Source: Acidovorax temperans
Lineage (GTDB): Bacteria > Pseudomonadota > Gammaproteobacteria > Burkholderiales > Burkholderiaceae_C
Assembly (NCBI RefSeq): GCF_006716905.1
Contig: NZ_VFPV01000001.1
Coordinates: forward strand, 301,501 to 365,500
DNA: 64,000 nt
Reading direction: 5' to 3'
In this document: positions 18,821 through 28,732 of the stretch, in pieces
How the letters are laid out: each line of letters opens with the position of its first letter
Position numbering within the stretch: the stretch's first letter is position 1
Translations under genes and position numbers: made by a program
Notes under the pieces: generated by a model
Told to the model about the DNA's origin: nothing
The model's database searches: none
The model's input: the letters and a program-made list of their open reading frames with translations, nothing else

Positions 18821-19684
18821 ATGGAAGCCAACACCCAACTCAACGAACGCCGCCTGGCCGATGCCTGGGCAGAGTTGCACGCACACACCATCAACGGAAA
18901 CCCGCTGCAAGCCGACGCCTATCGCATGGCTTTTGCCGACCCTGAATTTCTCTTCCGCCGCGAAACGCGCGGCATCCGTTTCCAGCTCGAAATGCTCAAG
19001 CCCGACCTGGGGCAGGCCGAAGCAGGCATTGAAAGCACCGTGGTGGTGTTCGGCAGCGCCCGGTTCGTAGACCCGGAGACAGCCCAGCAGCGCTTGGCCG
19101 AAGCCGAGGCCAGCGGCGACGCAGCCCGCATCGCACTGGCCAAGCGCGACGTGCGCAACGCCCGCCATTACGACCTGGCCCGCCAGTTCTCACGCCTGGT
19201 GGCGCAATACAGCAATGGCAAGCCTGAAGCCGAACGCCTGTACATCTGCACCGGCGGCGGCCCCGGCATCATGGAAGCGGCCAACCGTGGCGCACACGAC
19301 GTGGGCGCCATGAACGTGGGCCTGAACATCGCCCTGCCCCATGAGCAAAACGGCAACCCGTACATCACGCCGTCGCTAAGCTTCAAGTTCCACTACTTCG
19401 CGCTGCGCAAGATGCACTTCATGATGCGCGCCAAGGCACTGGTGGCCTTCCCCGGCGGTTTTGGCACGCTAGACGAACTGTTTGAAGTGCTCACGCTGGT
19501 ACAAACCGGCAAGGCCAAGCCCGTGCCCATCGTGCTGTTTGGCACCACCTTCTGGAAGAAGCTCATCAACTTCGAGGCCTTGGTCGAAGAAGGCACGATC
19601 TCGCCCCAAGACCTGGGCCTCTTCCTCTATACCGACGACCCGCAAGAAGCCTGGGATTTCATCAAGGGGTTCTACGGGCTGTAA
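18821..19684 (+). CDS. LOG-family protein (TIGR00730), possible nucleotide phosphoribohydrolase
   Basis: The 287-residue protein has the Rossmann-type LOG/lysine-decarboxylase-like fold with both signatures: ICTGGGPGIMEAANRGAHD and the PGGxGTxxE active-site motif in FPGGFGTLDELFE. Family members cut nucleoside monophosphates, for example in cytokinin activation or nucleotide salvage. The substrate here cannot be read from sequence. The N-terminal 90 residues are an extension found in the long proteobacterial subgroup. The ATG at 18821 is preferred over a GTG 24 bp upstream. Confidence 0.85.
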   Translation: MEANTQLNERRLADAWAELHAHTINGNPLQADAYRMAFADPEFLFRRETRGIRFQLEMLKPDLGQAEAGIESTVVVFGSARFVDPETAQQRLAEAEASGDAARIALAKRDVRNARHYDLARQFSRLVAQYSNGKPEAERLYICTGGGPGIMEAANRGAHDVGAMNVGLNIALPHEQNGNPYITPSLSFKFHYFALRKMHFMMRAKALVAFPGGFGTLDELFEVLTLVQTGKAKPVPIVLFGTTFWKKLINFEALVEEGTISPQDLGLFLYTDDPQEAWDFIKGFYGL

Positions 19685-19755
19685 AAGCCTGTTGACGGTC
19701 ACTGGCACGCCCCGGCACCGCACCAGGCTGCCGGGTGCGAAGCCGAAACCTCAGC

Positions 19756-20314
19756 TCAGTCCTCAATGCCGCGCTGTGCAGGCACGCCTGCCTTGAAGGC
19801 GTGCTTGATGAGCTTCATCTCGGTCACCGTGTCGGCCAGCTCGTTGATCTCTTCGGGGCAGCGGCGGCCGGTGAGCACCACGTGCACGTCCTTGGGCCGG
19901 TCGCGCAGGGTTTGCAGCACGCCTTCCAGCGGCAGCCAGCCGTAAATCAGCGGGTAGGTGATCTCATCGAGCACCACCATGAAATGCTCGCCCCCCATGA
20001 TGGTGGCGCGGGCCTTTTCCCAGCCATCGCGGGCCAGTTGGGCGGAATGCTCCAAGTCCTGGCTCTTCCAGCTGAAGCCGTCGCCCAGCCCTTCGATGGG
20101 GATGCCGATCTGCTCGAACATGCGGTGCTCGCCGAACCGGGCGGTGGGCACTTTCATGAACTGGTAGATCTTGACGGCCTTGCCCCGGCCATGGGCGCGC
20201 AGGGCCAGGCCAAACGCTGCGGTGCTTTTGCCCTTGCCATCGCCGGTGTTGACGATGATGAGGCCACGGCGTTCGCCCTCGGGTTTTTCGTAGCGCTTTT
20301 CGGTGGGGGCGGCT

Positions 20315-20325
<11 letters not shown>
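19756..20325 (-). CDS. cobO: cob(I)yrinic acid a,c-diamide adenosyltransferase
   Basis: The 189-residue CobA/CobO/BtuR-type enzyme transfers the adenosyl group of ATP to cobalt(I) corrinoids, giving the coenzyme form of B12. It has the P-loop NTGDGKGKSTAAFGLALRAH, the FMKVPTARFGE segment, and VVLDEITYPLIYGWL, all typical. It is the last gene of the minus-strand cobalamin operon and overlaps the upstream ABC ATPase gene by 11 bp. Confidence 0.95.
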
Positions 20326-21153
<828 letters not shown>

Positions 21154-21157
<4 letters not shown>

Positions 21158-22212
21158 AGCACGCCCCCTTGGCCGGTGCGCCGGTGCATCAGCCACAGCA
21201 GGTAGCCGCCGCCCAGCACGGCGGTGAGCACGCCCACCGGCAGCTCTTGCGGGGCGATGACCCAGCGGGCCATCACATCGGCGCCCATCAGCAACACGCC
21301 GCCCATCAGGCTGGCCAGCAACACCAGCCAGGCGTGGGTGACTTTGGCCATGGAGCGCACCAGGTGCGGCGCGGCCAGGCCCACAAAGGCGATGAGCCCG
21401 GTTTGCGCCACGGCCGTGCCAGTGGCCAGGGCCAGCACCACCACCAGCGCCAGACGCATGGGGGCCAGCGGCAGGCCCAGGCTGGCGGCCGTGGCCTCTC
21501 CCAGGCTCAGGCCATCCAGCGCACGGCTGAACACCCAGGCCGCCAAAGCGCACACGCACCAGGCCGCAGCCATCAGCACGCATGAGGCCCAGCCGATGAA
21601 GCCCGCACTGCCCAGATTGAAGCCCTGCATGGACGGGATGATGTCCGGCGCGGCCAAAGTAATGAGGTCTTTGACGGCGCCCAGCACCACGCCCACGATC
21701 ACCCCGGCCAGCAGCAGCCGCAGGGTGTGCTGCACGCCGCGCGCCAGTTGCAGCGTGAGCAGCACGGCCAGCACAGCGCCTGCAAAGGCAGCCCCCGTGA
21801 GCCCCAGCTTCACCAGCCATACGGTGGCCGGGGCCACGCCAAACAACGCCAGGGCCAATGCCACACCCAGCGATGCGCCCGAGGCACTGCCCAGCAAAAA
21901 CGGATCGGCCAGCGGGTTGCGAAACAAGCCCTGCGCCACGGCGCCCGCCAGGCCCAGCAGTGCCCCCGCCAGCCAGGCGCCCAGGCTGCGCGGCAGGCGA
22001 ATGTCCCACACGATGCGGGCGGCCAAGGGGTCGTCGGCCAGGCGAAGCACGCTGTCAAAACCCGTGCTGCCCACGCTAGCGCCCAGCCCCGCCAGCAGCA
22101 CGGAGAGCACGATCAAGCCCAGCAACAGCAAGGCTGCGCGCTGGCGCGCCGTGGCAATGCCGGCGTGGGCTGTGGCGCGGCGCGCGGCTGAGGGCATGGC
22201 AGATTCGCTCAT
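21154..22212 (-). CDS. btuC: cobalamin ABC transporter permease (FecCD family)
   Basis: The 352-residue permease of the BtuC/FecCD family has about ten membrane helices. Family sequences are visible: DIRLPRSLGAWLAGALLGLAG-like start, GNPLADP-type sequence FRNPLADPFLLGSASGASLG, and GLAAPHLVRSM. The start at MSESAMPSAARR overlaps btuF by 4 bp; upstream frame is shadow. It forms the translocation path with the BtuD ATPase. Confidence 0.92.
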
Positions 22213-23168
22213 GGCCGGGCCGCCAAGGGCTTGGGTTGGCGGGCCATCTTGTCGTTGATGCACTGGGCCATCAGCCGGGCGGCCTCGGCCATGCGGGGGC
22301 CGGGGCGCACCACGGTGTCCGAATCGTCCGGCCCAAACACGCACACGCGCTGCTCACGCACAGCCTTGATGGTGTCCCACCCGGGGTACGGCACCATGCT
22401 TTGCATGCTGCGGTTGCCCATCATGATGAGGTCGGGGTTGGCGCGCACCACAAACTCAGGGTTCAGGCGCGGAAACGGCCCGAGCGATGCGGGCACGATG
22501 TTCTTCACGCCCAGGCGCGTGAGCGTCTCGCCAATGAACGACGACTCGCCCGCGCCGTAGGGGCCCCGGCTTACTTCAAAGTACACGCGGGTGTTTCGCG
22601 CCTCGGGCGCCAGGCTCTGGGCGGCGGCAGACACAGCGGCATCAATCACGCGCCACACCTTGCGCGCGGCATCGTCGGGCTGGCCGAGCAAGCGGGCCAT
22701 GGTGGCCAGCACACGCTGCACGTCGGCATGGGTCTTGGGCTCCAGCGTGACGACTTTCACACCCAGCGCCTCCAGCCGCTCGCCTGCGCGGGATGAGACG
22801 GACATCACCACCACGTCGGGCCGCAGGGCCACGATGGCCTCGATGTTGGGGTCCAGCCCACCGCCCACCTTGGGCAGCTTTTGCACGCTGGCGGGGTAAT
22901 TGGAATAACGGTCCACACCCACCAGGCGGTGACACTGGTCCAGCGCACAGACGGTTTCGGTCAGCGATGGCAGCAGGCTGACGATGCGCTGCGGCACCTG
23001 GGGCAAAGCCACCGTGCGGCCCCGGTCGTCTGTGACGCGCACGCCCGTGGTAGCGGGCGATGCATTCGCCGCAGCGCCCTGCGCGCGCGCCAGTGACACC
23101 ATCAGCACCAGCAACAACAGCACGATGGCCAGCACCATCAGAATGCGGCGCACGGGGGTGGGTTTCAT
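22209..23168 (-). CDS. btuF: cobalamin ABC transporter substrate-binding protein
   Basis: The 319-residue periplasmic protein has an N-terminal hydrophobic signal (ILMVLAIVLLLLVLMVSLARA) and a helical-backbone metal-receptor fold (RIVSLLPSLTETVCALDQ, LRPDVVVMS, FGPDDSDTVVRPGPRM). This is the intact btuF of the window. Residues about 46-93 are nearly identical to the truncated copy at 25792-26070, while the flanking parts have diverged. It overlaps cobU (4 bp) and btuC (4 bp). Confidence 0.92.
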   Translation of the reverse strand: MKPTPVRRILMVLAIVLLLLVLMVSLARAQGAAANASPATTGVRVTDDRGRTVALPQVPQRIVSLLPSLTETVCALDQCHRLVGVDRYSNYPASVQKLPKVGGGLDPNIEAIVALRPDVVVMSVSSRAGERLEALGVKVVTLEPKTHADVQRVLATMARLLGQPDDAARKVWRVIDAAVSAAAQSLAPEARNTRVYFEVSRGPYGAGESSFIGETLTRLGVKNIVPASLGPFPRLNPEFVVRANPDLIMMGNRSMQSMVPYPGWDTIKAVREQRVCVFGPDDSDTVVRPGPRMAEAARLMAQCINDKMARQPKPLAARP

Positions 23169-23770
23169 CGCAAGGGTTCTTTCAAGGTCAGCGGCAAGCC
23201 AGCCGCCATCAACGTGACGCGCTCACACGCCTGCGCCACTTGCTGGTTGAGCACGCCCAGCGCATCGACAAAGGCACGCACTTCGCGGCCCATGGGGATG
23301 ACGCCCAGGCCAATCTCGTTGCCCACCAGCACCACAGGGCCTGGGGCTTGCTCAATCGCTATTAAAAAGTGAGCTGCTTGCGCTTTCCAGTCAAGCGCCA
23401 GAGCCTGTTTTTGCTTCAAATCCAGAGCCTCATCGCCTGCAGGCATGAGCCAGTGGGTCAGCCACAGCGTGAGGCAGTCCACCACCACCAGCGTGCGCGC
23501 CGTGCTGTGCTGCGCCAGTGCGGTGGCCAAGTCGCGGGGTTCTTCCAGCGTTTGCAGGCCGGGCACGCGCTCGGCCCGGTCGCGCTGGTGGCGGGCAATG
23601 CGCTCGCGCATCTCGCCGTCCCACGGCTGGGCGGTGGCGATGAGCAGGGCGTGGTGCGCGGGCGATTGGGCCAGCCAGTCACGCGCCAGCAGCTCGGCAC
23701 GGCGGGACTTGCCGCTTTTCTGGCCGCCGAGGATCAGCTCAGAGCGGCTGACTTGCATGGCGTGGCTCAC
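23165..23770 (-). CDS. cobU: adenosylcobinamide kinase / guanylyltransferase (copy 1)
   Basis: The 201-residue bifunctional enzyme phosphorylates adenosylcobinamide and then adds GMP, in B12 nucleotide-loop assembly. It has the P-loop LGGQKSGKSRRAELLA, the RIARHQRDR segment, TLVVVDCLTLWLTHWL, and LVGNEIGLGVIPMGREVR. Between residues about 116 and 142 it carries extra sequence (LKQKQALALDWKAQAAH) encoded by a dispersed palindromic repeat, shared with copy 2 at 26070. It overlaps btuF and cobB by 4 bp each. Confidence 0.92.
   Translation of the reverse strand: MSHAMQVSRSELILGGQKSGKSRRAELLARDWLAQSPAHHALLIATAQPWDGEMRERIARHQRDRAERVPGLQTLEEPRDLATALAQHSTARTLVVVDCLTLWLTHWLMPAGDEALDLKQKQALALDWKAQAAHFLIAIEQAPGPVVLVGNEIGLGVIPMGREVRAFVDALGVLNQQVAQACERVTLMAAGLPLTLKEPLR
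23356..23424. repeat. dispersed palindromic repeat inside cobU copy 1
   Basis: CTATTAAAAAGTGAGCTGCT, TGCGCTTTCCAGTCAAGCGC and CAGAGCCTGTTTTTGCTTC give the complete family layout. It is translated in frame within cobU. Confidence 0.75.
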
Positions 23771-25137
23771 GCAGCCACCCCGCCCAGCAGCCGCGCCACC
23801 GCCACCGGATTGGAAGGGAACCAGGCGTGGAAATAGCTGGCGTGGATGCTGCCCAGGCGGTACAGCGCCTCGCCCGCATCGGCCGCCACAGGCTCATCGG
23901 GCCGCGAGGTGCGCGACACCACGGGCGCATCGCTTTGCGCGGTGGAGTAGTGGAAGGTGTGCCCACGCAGCGTGTGCCCATCCACCACCAGTTGCTGCGG
24001 GCCCAGCGCGGCCAGGCGCTTGTGCACCGTGACATGGCCGGGCAGTAGGCCCCACACGGGGTGCTGGGTGCCGTCGGTCAACGTGATGGATTCGAACAGC
24101 GCCATCATGCCGCCGCACTCGGCCCACAGGGGTTTGCGCTGCAGCACATGGGCCATCAGGCTGGCCTTCATGCCGGTGTTGGCTGCGATGCGATCGGTGT
24201 GCAGCTCGGGGTAGCCGCCGGGCAGCCACACGGCGTCGCATTCGGGCAAGGCGGCGTCATCCAAGGGCGAGAAGAACACCACGCGCGCGCCCAGTTGCTC
24301 CAGCGTTTGCAGATTCGCCGCGTAGGTAAAGCAAAACGCGGCGTCACGCCCCACGGCCACGGTGCGGCCCGCAAGCAAGGCGGGCACGGGCGTGGTGTTG
24401 TCAGGCGCCGAAAAGTCCACCGCCCAGCGCTGCAGGTCTTGAGCGGTCATCTGGCCCAGCGGGGTGGCGGCCAAGGCATCGGCCGCAGCGTCCAGGCGCT
24501 GGGCGCTGTCGGCCAGCTCGTGTGCCGCCACCAGGCCCAGGTGGCGCTCGGGCAGCAAGGCGGCGCCCTGTTTGCTGGCGGCGGGGGCATCGCCATGGCT
24601 CACGCGCATCAGCGCGCCCATCCAGTCGGCGCTGTCGCGCAGGCCATCGCGCAGCATTTGCGCATGCCGCTCGCTGCCCACGCGGTTGGCCAGCACACCC
24701 GCCCAGGGCATGCCGGGGCGGTAGTGCTGCAGGCCAAAGGCCAGCGCGCCAAAAGTGCCCGCCATGGCCGATGCATCGACCACCGCCAGCACCGGCACGC
24801 CAAAGTGCTGTGCCAGGTCTGCTGCGCTGGGGGTGCCGTCGAACAGGCCCATCACGCCTTCGATGAGGATGAGGTCGTTGCTTTGCGCCGCCGCATGCAA
24901 GCGCTGGCGGCAGTCGGCCTCGCCGTTCATCCACAGGTCCAGCTGGTGCACCGGCTGGCCGCTGGCGAGCTGGTGCCAGTGCGGGTCCAGAAAGTCTGGC
25001 CCGCACTTGAACACCTGCACGCGAAGACCCCGGCGCGCATGCAGCCGCGCCAGCGCCGCCGTCACCGTGGTCTTGCCCTGCCCCGAGGCCGGGGCGGCAA
25101 TCAGCAAAGCGGGGCAGCGGGCGGCGGGCTGTGTCAT
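23767..25137 (-). CDS. cobB: cobyrinate a,c-diamide synthase
   Basis: The 456-residue CobB/CbiA-type enzyme amidates the a and c side chains of cobyrinic acid using glutamine and ATP. Its N-terminal dethiobiotin-synthetase-like domain has the P-loop APASGQGKTTVTAALARLHA, and the glutaminase domain has the nucleophile region in LWAECGGMMALFE. The start at MTQPAARCPALL is chosen because it places the P-loop at the usual distance; the longer frame adds 13 residues without support. It lies directly downstream of a broken TonB receptor gene. Confidence 0.92.
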   Translation of the reverse strand: MTQPAARCPALLIAAPASGQGKTTVTAALARLHARRGLRVQVFKCGPDFLDPHWHQLASGQPVHQLDLWMNGEADCRQRLHAAAQSNDLILIEGVMGLFDGTPSAADLAQHFGVPVLAVVDASAMAGTFGALAFGLQHYRPGMPWAGVLANRVGSERHAQMLRDGLRDSADWMGALMRVSHGDAPAASKQGAALLPERHLGLVAAHELADSAQRLDAAADALAATPLGQMTAQDLQRWAVDFSAPDNTTPVPALLAGRTVAVGRDAAFCFTYAANLQTLEQLGARVVFFSPLDDAALPECDAVWLPGGYPELHTDRIAANTGMKASLMAHVLQRKPLWAECGGMMALFESITLTDGTQHPVWGLLPGHVTVHKRLAALGPQQLVVDGHTLRGHTFHYSTAQSDAPVVSRTSRPDEPVAADAGEALYRLGSIHASYFHAWFPSNPVAVARLLGGVAA

Positions 25138-25160
25138 GGCATTCCAGGGCGATGGTGTGG

Positions 25161-25791
25161 TCACTGGGGAGCCCACTTCAGGCCCACAAACAGCGTGCGG
25201 CCGGGCGTGGCATAGGTGCGGGCCAACTGGTAGTCCTTGTCGGCCAGATTGTCCACGCGGGCCAGCAGGGTGTAGTCGCGCGCAATGCGGGTGCTGGCGT
25301 ACAGGTTGACCAGGGTGTAGCCGCCCAGCACGTAGGTGTTGCCAACGGTGTCATAGTCATAGCGGCGGCCCGAGGCCTGCACTTCTGCCCCCAGCGTCCA
25401 CCCAGCCACCACGGTATCGGCCCCGAAGGTGCCGTGGTGCTTGGCGCGGCGGGCCAGTTGCTTGCCAGTGTCCAGATCACGCGGGCGCTGCAGGTCGAGC
25501 GAGCCGCGCAATTGCACGGGGCCCAGGCGGTGCGATGCGGCCAGCGTCACGCCCTTGTATTCGGCACGGGTGTTGGCGTAGCAGCCCTGAGTTTGCAGCG
25601 GCGAGCATGCCGATGCGTCCACAAAGCTGATCAGGTTGGTGACGCGGTTGCGATAGGCCACGGCCGAGAAGCTGCTGTCCCCCTGCGCGTAACGCAAGCC
25701 CAGTTCCGCATTGCGCGCAGACTCTGGCCGCAGCGAGGCAACGCCGTACTGGCTGAAACGCTGGTACAGCGTGGGCGCACGGAAGGCCGTG
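25161..25791 (-). pseudogene. 3' fragment of a TonB-dependent cobalamin receptor gene
   Basis: About 210 codons encode the last strands of a TonB-dependent outer-membrane barrel (GTAFRAPTLYQRFSQYG, LRPESARNAELGLRY, and a final strand ending GRTLFVGLKW). Plug, signal peptide and most of the barrel are missing. The upstream end joins, out of frame, the 5' part of a btuF gene at about 25792. The sequence differs clearly from the intact receptor at 26690 (which reads SFRLANVDEF at the matching place), so it is the remnant of a second, different btuB-like gene. Confidence 0.85.
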
Positions 25792-26070
25792 CCCACCGCC
25801 CACCTTGGGCAGCTTTTGCACGCTGGCGGGGTAATTGGAATAACGGTCCACACCCACCAGGCGGTGACACTGGTCCAGCGCACAGACGGTTTCGGTCAGC
25901 GACGGCAGCAGGCTGACGATGCGCTGTGGCGGACGGGGCAGATTGACAACGCGGCCCCGGTCGTCGGTGATCTGCACCGCTTGTGCTTGCGCCAGCCCGG
26001 CCATGAGCAGGCCCAGCGCGACAAGAATGGCGATCACCCACAGGATGTGGCGAACGGGGGTGGGTTTCAT
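25792..26070 (-). pseudogene. 5' fragment of a second btuF gene, fused to the receptor remnant
   Basis: It starts with an ATG overlapping the cobU copy 2 stop and encodes a signal peptide and the first 93 residues of a BtuF-like protein (MKPTPVRHILWVIAILVALG, then RIVSLLPSLTETVCALDQ). After KVGGG the homology stops and the DNA becomes the 3' end of a receptor gene. Intact btuF reads GGGLDPN at this point. The frame runs on into the receptor part out of frame, so neither half is made whole. Confidence 0.88.
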
Positions 26071-26687
26071 CAGGCAGAGTCTTTCAAAGTGAGGGGCAGG
26101 CCCGCCGCCATCAGCGTGACGCGCGGGCACACCTGGGCCACTTGCTGGTTCAGCATGCCGAGGGCATCCACAAAGGCGCGCACCTCGCGCCCCAGCGGGA
26201 TGACGCCCAGGCCAATTTCGTTGCCCACCAGAACCACAGGCCCGGGGGATTGCCGAAGCGCTTCCAAAAACATAGCTGCTTGCGCTTGCCAGTCAAGCGC
26301 CAGGGCCTGTTTTTGTTCAAATTCCATGGTTTCTACACCCAGCGGCATCGCCCAGTGCGTGAGCCACAGCGTGAGGCAGTCCACCACCACCAGGGTCTGC
26401 GGCGTGCTGTGCCGCTTGATGGCAGCGGCCACGTCGTGCGGCTCCTCCACCGTTTGCAGGCCCGGCACGCGCTCGGCGCGGTCGCGCTGGTGGCGCGCGA
26501 TGCGCTCGCGCATTTCATCATCCCAGGCCTGGCCCGTGGCGATGAGCACGGCGCGGTGGTCCGGCGATTGCGCGAGCCAGTCGCGCGCCAGCAGCTCGGC
26601 GCGACGCGATTTGCCGCTTTTCTGGCCGCCGAGGATGAACTCGCTACGGGCGACGCCCGGGTCCGCTCTGGCGCTGCCCGTGTTCAT
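26070..26687 (-). CDS. cobU: adenosylcobinamide kinase / guanylyltransferase (copy 2)
   Basis: The 205-residue protein has the same motifs as copy 1: P-loop LGGQKSGKSRRAELLA, RIARHQRDRAERVPG, VVVDCLTLWLTHW, LVGNEIGLGVIPLGREVR. The two copies are alike over most of their length but differ at the N terminus and at many third positions, so the duplication is not very recent. It also carries the in-frame repeat insertion (FEQKQALALDWQAQAAMF). It starts 2 bp after the btuB stop and appears intact, so the cell may have two functional CobU enzymes. Confidence 0.9.
   Translation of the reverse strand: MNTGSARADPGVARSEFILGGQKSGKSRRAELLARDWLAQSPDHRAVLIATGQAWDDEMRERIARHQRDRAERVPGLQTVEEPHDVAAAIKRHSTPQTLVVVDCLTLWLTHWAMPLGVETMEFEQKQALALDWQAQAAMFLEALRQSPGPVVLVGNEIGLGVIPLGREVRAFVDALGMLNQQVAQVCPRVTLMAAGLPLTLKDSA
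26264..26328. repeat. dispersed palindromic repeat inside cobU copy 2
   Basis: ACATAGCTGCTTGCGCTTGC, CAGTCAAGCGCCAGGGCCTG and a TTTTTGTTC edge match the family. It sits at the same codon position as the repeat in cobU copy 1, so the insertion preceded the gene duplication. Confidence 0.75.
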
Positions 26688-26689
26688 CG

Positions 26690-28636
26690 TCAGAACGTGT
26701 AGCGCAGCGCCGCCGTGACCGCGCGACCGGCTTCAGGGTAAATGGACGTGGTGATCCCGCCCACGCAACCAAAAGCCTGGGTGTAGAACTTACGGTCAGA
26801 CAGGTTGCTCACCCCCAGCGAGAGTTCGGTGTTGCGCCATTGGTAGGCATAGCGCACATCCGCCGTCGTGTAGCCAGGCATACGACACTGGTTGGCAAAA
26901 TCCGGCCGCTGCGAAGACACCAGGTTGATACCGCCCGTCAGGCGCTGCGATGGCGAAACCTGCCAACCAGCGCGCAGCGAAAGCGTGCGATTGGGTGACA
27001 ACGGCACCTGGCGACCGGCGTACGGCCCCGAGCGGAAGGTGGAACGGCGCAGCGCGGCGTTGGCAGTCAGGTCCACCGTGCGGCTCACGGCATGGCTGGC
27101 GTTGATCTCGATGCCCTGGCGGCGGGTCGGGTCGAAGTTGATGTTGGAGCCAAAGGGGCCGAAGGGGCCAATGCCATTGGGGTCGAAGCCGATTTCGTTG
27201 TCGATCGCACTGCGGTACAGGCGGGCATCGACCTTGGTGCCCACAGCCACCCAACGCACGCCCAGCTCGGTGTCGCGCGAGGTCTGTGGCCGCAGCGCCA
27301 CTGCGGGGTTGGTGAAACCAAACTCGTCCACATTGGCCAGGCGAAAACTGCGGCCCAGCCGGGCATATACCGTCCAGGCAGCGCCCAGCGGCTGGCTCAC
27401 GCCCAGCTCCCAGGCGTTCTGGCGGTCGTCCACGCCGTTCGTCGTATTGGCCGAGGTCTTTTCGATGCGCTCGGTGCGCAGGCCCGCACTCAAACGGGTG
27501 CGGCTGCCCGGCAGCGTCAGGTCGTCCTTCAGATAGAAGGCGCGCGAAGTCGCCTTGGACACCGAGCCGATAGCACCCTGCACGTCGCGCGTCCAGCGGC
27601 CATGGTCGGTGCCGACAACGAACACGTTGTCGAAGCCCGCCAGACGGGTGGCATGGCGAGCGCGCAGCGCGGCGTTGTCGGCCTCGATGTCGTAGTCATA
27701 AGGGCCGAAGGCGCTGATGGAACGCAACTGCTTCTCGCGGTGGCCGACATCGGCCGCCAGCTGCCAATCGCCCAGAGTGGCGGCGGCAAACACGGTGGTG
27801 CGCTGGTTGTCGATGTTGGCGTGGTCGCCCGGCGTGGTGGTCTGGCGCGGGTTGGCTGCATACTCGGCCGCGGTCAGCGAGCCCGGCAGGCCCGTATCGA
27901 GCCTGTCTTCAGCGTAGCGCACGCCCGCGCGCAACCAATCGTTGGCCCACTGGCCAGTAACAGACACCCCATCCAGGTCCGACTGGAAGTTATCGCGGTG
28001 GTTGTCGGCCTTGCGCTTGACACCGGACATGTCCACCGAAAACCCGCCGCCCGCCACCGTGGCATTAGCGCGGCCTTCACGCAGACCATTGCTGCCCGCA
28101 CCCGCATAGACCGAGGCGCTGTTTTTGCGCTCCTTGCCTGCACCGGCCTTGGTGGTGATGATGATGGCGCCCGCCGTGGCGCCCTCGCCGTAGAGCACCG
28201 CGCCGCTGCCGCGCAGCACTTCGATGCGCTCCACACTCTCGATCGGGATGCCGGCCAGGCGCGTACCGCCCAGGTCGGCTTCATTGATCTTGATGCCATC
28301 GACAATCACTGCCTGGTTGCTATCGGCCGTGGCGCCGAATCCGCGCAAGTCCAGCGCATAGTCGCCGCCTCCATACAAATCCTGGCGCCCTACCACGCCC
28401 AACAAACGCATCAGGGCCTCGTTCACGGTGCTCACGCCGGCGGCGCGGATCTCTGGGGCCGTGATCACACTCACACCCAGCGGCAGGCTGGCAGCCTGTT
28501 CGGGAAAGCGTGTCGCGGTGATCACCGTTTCCGGCAGCATGCCGGCATTCATCTGGGCCAGGGCGGCCAGCGGAAATGCGCCAGCAACGGCGAGGGGCAG
28601 CGCAGCCAGGCGCGCGTACGAGATATGTTTATTCAT
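26690..28636 (-). CDS. btuB: TonB-dependent outer-membrane receptor, BtuB-like
   Basis: The protein is a TonB-dependent receptor with a signal peptide (LAALPLAVAGAFPLAALAQ), a TonB-box-like region (PETVITATRFPEQAASLPL), a plug domain (RGFGATADSNQAVIVDGIKI, SVERIEVLRGSGAVLYGEGA) and a 22-strand-type barrel ending in aromatic AALRYTF. The ATG at 28636 (MNKHISYARLAAL) gives a proper signal peptide; an upstream in-frame start at 28696 would add 20 residues inside the leader. The cobalamin riboswitch upstream and the salvage genes downstream point to vitamin B12 or another corrinoid as substrate. Confidence 0.9.
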   Translation of the reverse strand: MNKHISYARLAALPLAVAGAFPLAALAQMNAGMLPETVITATRFPEQAASLPLGVSVITAPEIRAAGVSTVNEALMRLLGVVGRQDLYGGGDYALDLRGFGATADSNQAVIVDGIKINEADLGGTRLAGIPIESVERIEVLRGSGAVLYGEGATAGAIIITTKAGAGKERKNSASVYAGAGSNGLREGRANATVAGGGFSVDMSGVKRKADNHRDNFQSDLDGVSVTGQWANDWLRAGVRYAEDRLDTGLPGSLTAAEYAANPRQTTTPGDHANIDNQRTTVFAAATLGDWQLAADVGHREKQLRSISAFGPYDYDIEADNAALRARHATRLAGFDNVFVVGTDHGRWTRDVQGAIGSVSKATSRAFYLKDDLTLPGSRTRLSAGLRTERIEKTSANTTNGVDDRQNAWELGVSQPLGAAWTVYARLGRSFRLANVDEFGFTNPAVALRPQTSRDTELGVRWVAVGTKVDARLYRSAIDNEIGFDPNGIGPFGPFGSNINFDPTRRQGIEINASHAVSRTVDLTANAALRRSTFRSGPYAGRQVPLSPNRTLSLRAGWQVSPSQRLTGGINLVSSQRPDFANQCRMPGYTTADVRYAYQWRNTELSLGVSNLSDRKFYTQAFGCVGGITTSIYPEAGRAVTAALRYTF

Positions 28637-28732
28637 GAAAATCGAAAAGCAAGCAAACAACCCGAGCCGGCTTCCCCGCCAGCATGTGGGAGACAAGGCT
28701 TCGCTGCCTCAAAGGGCGCGCGAAACCACCGT

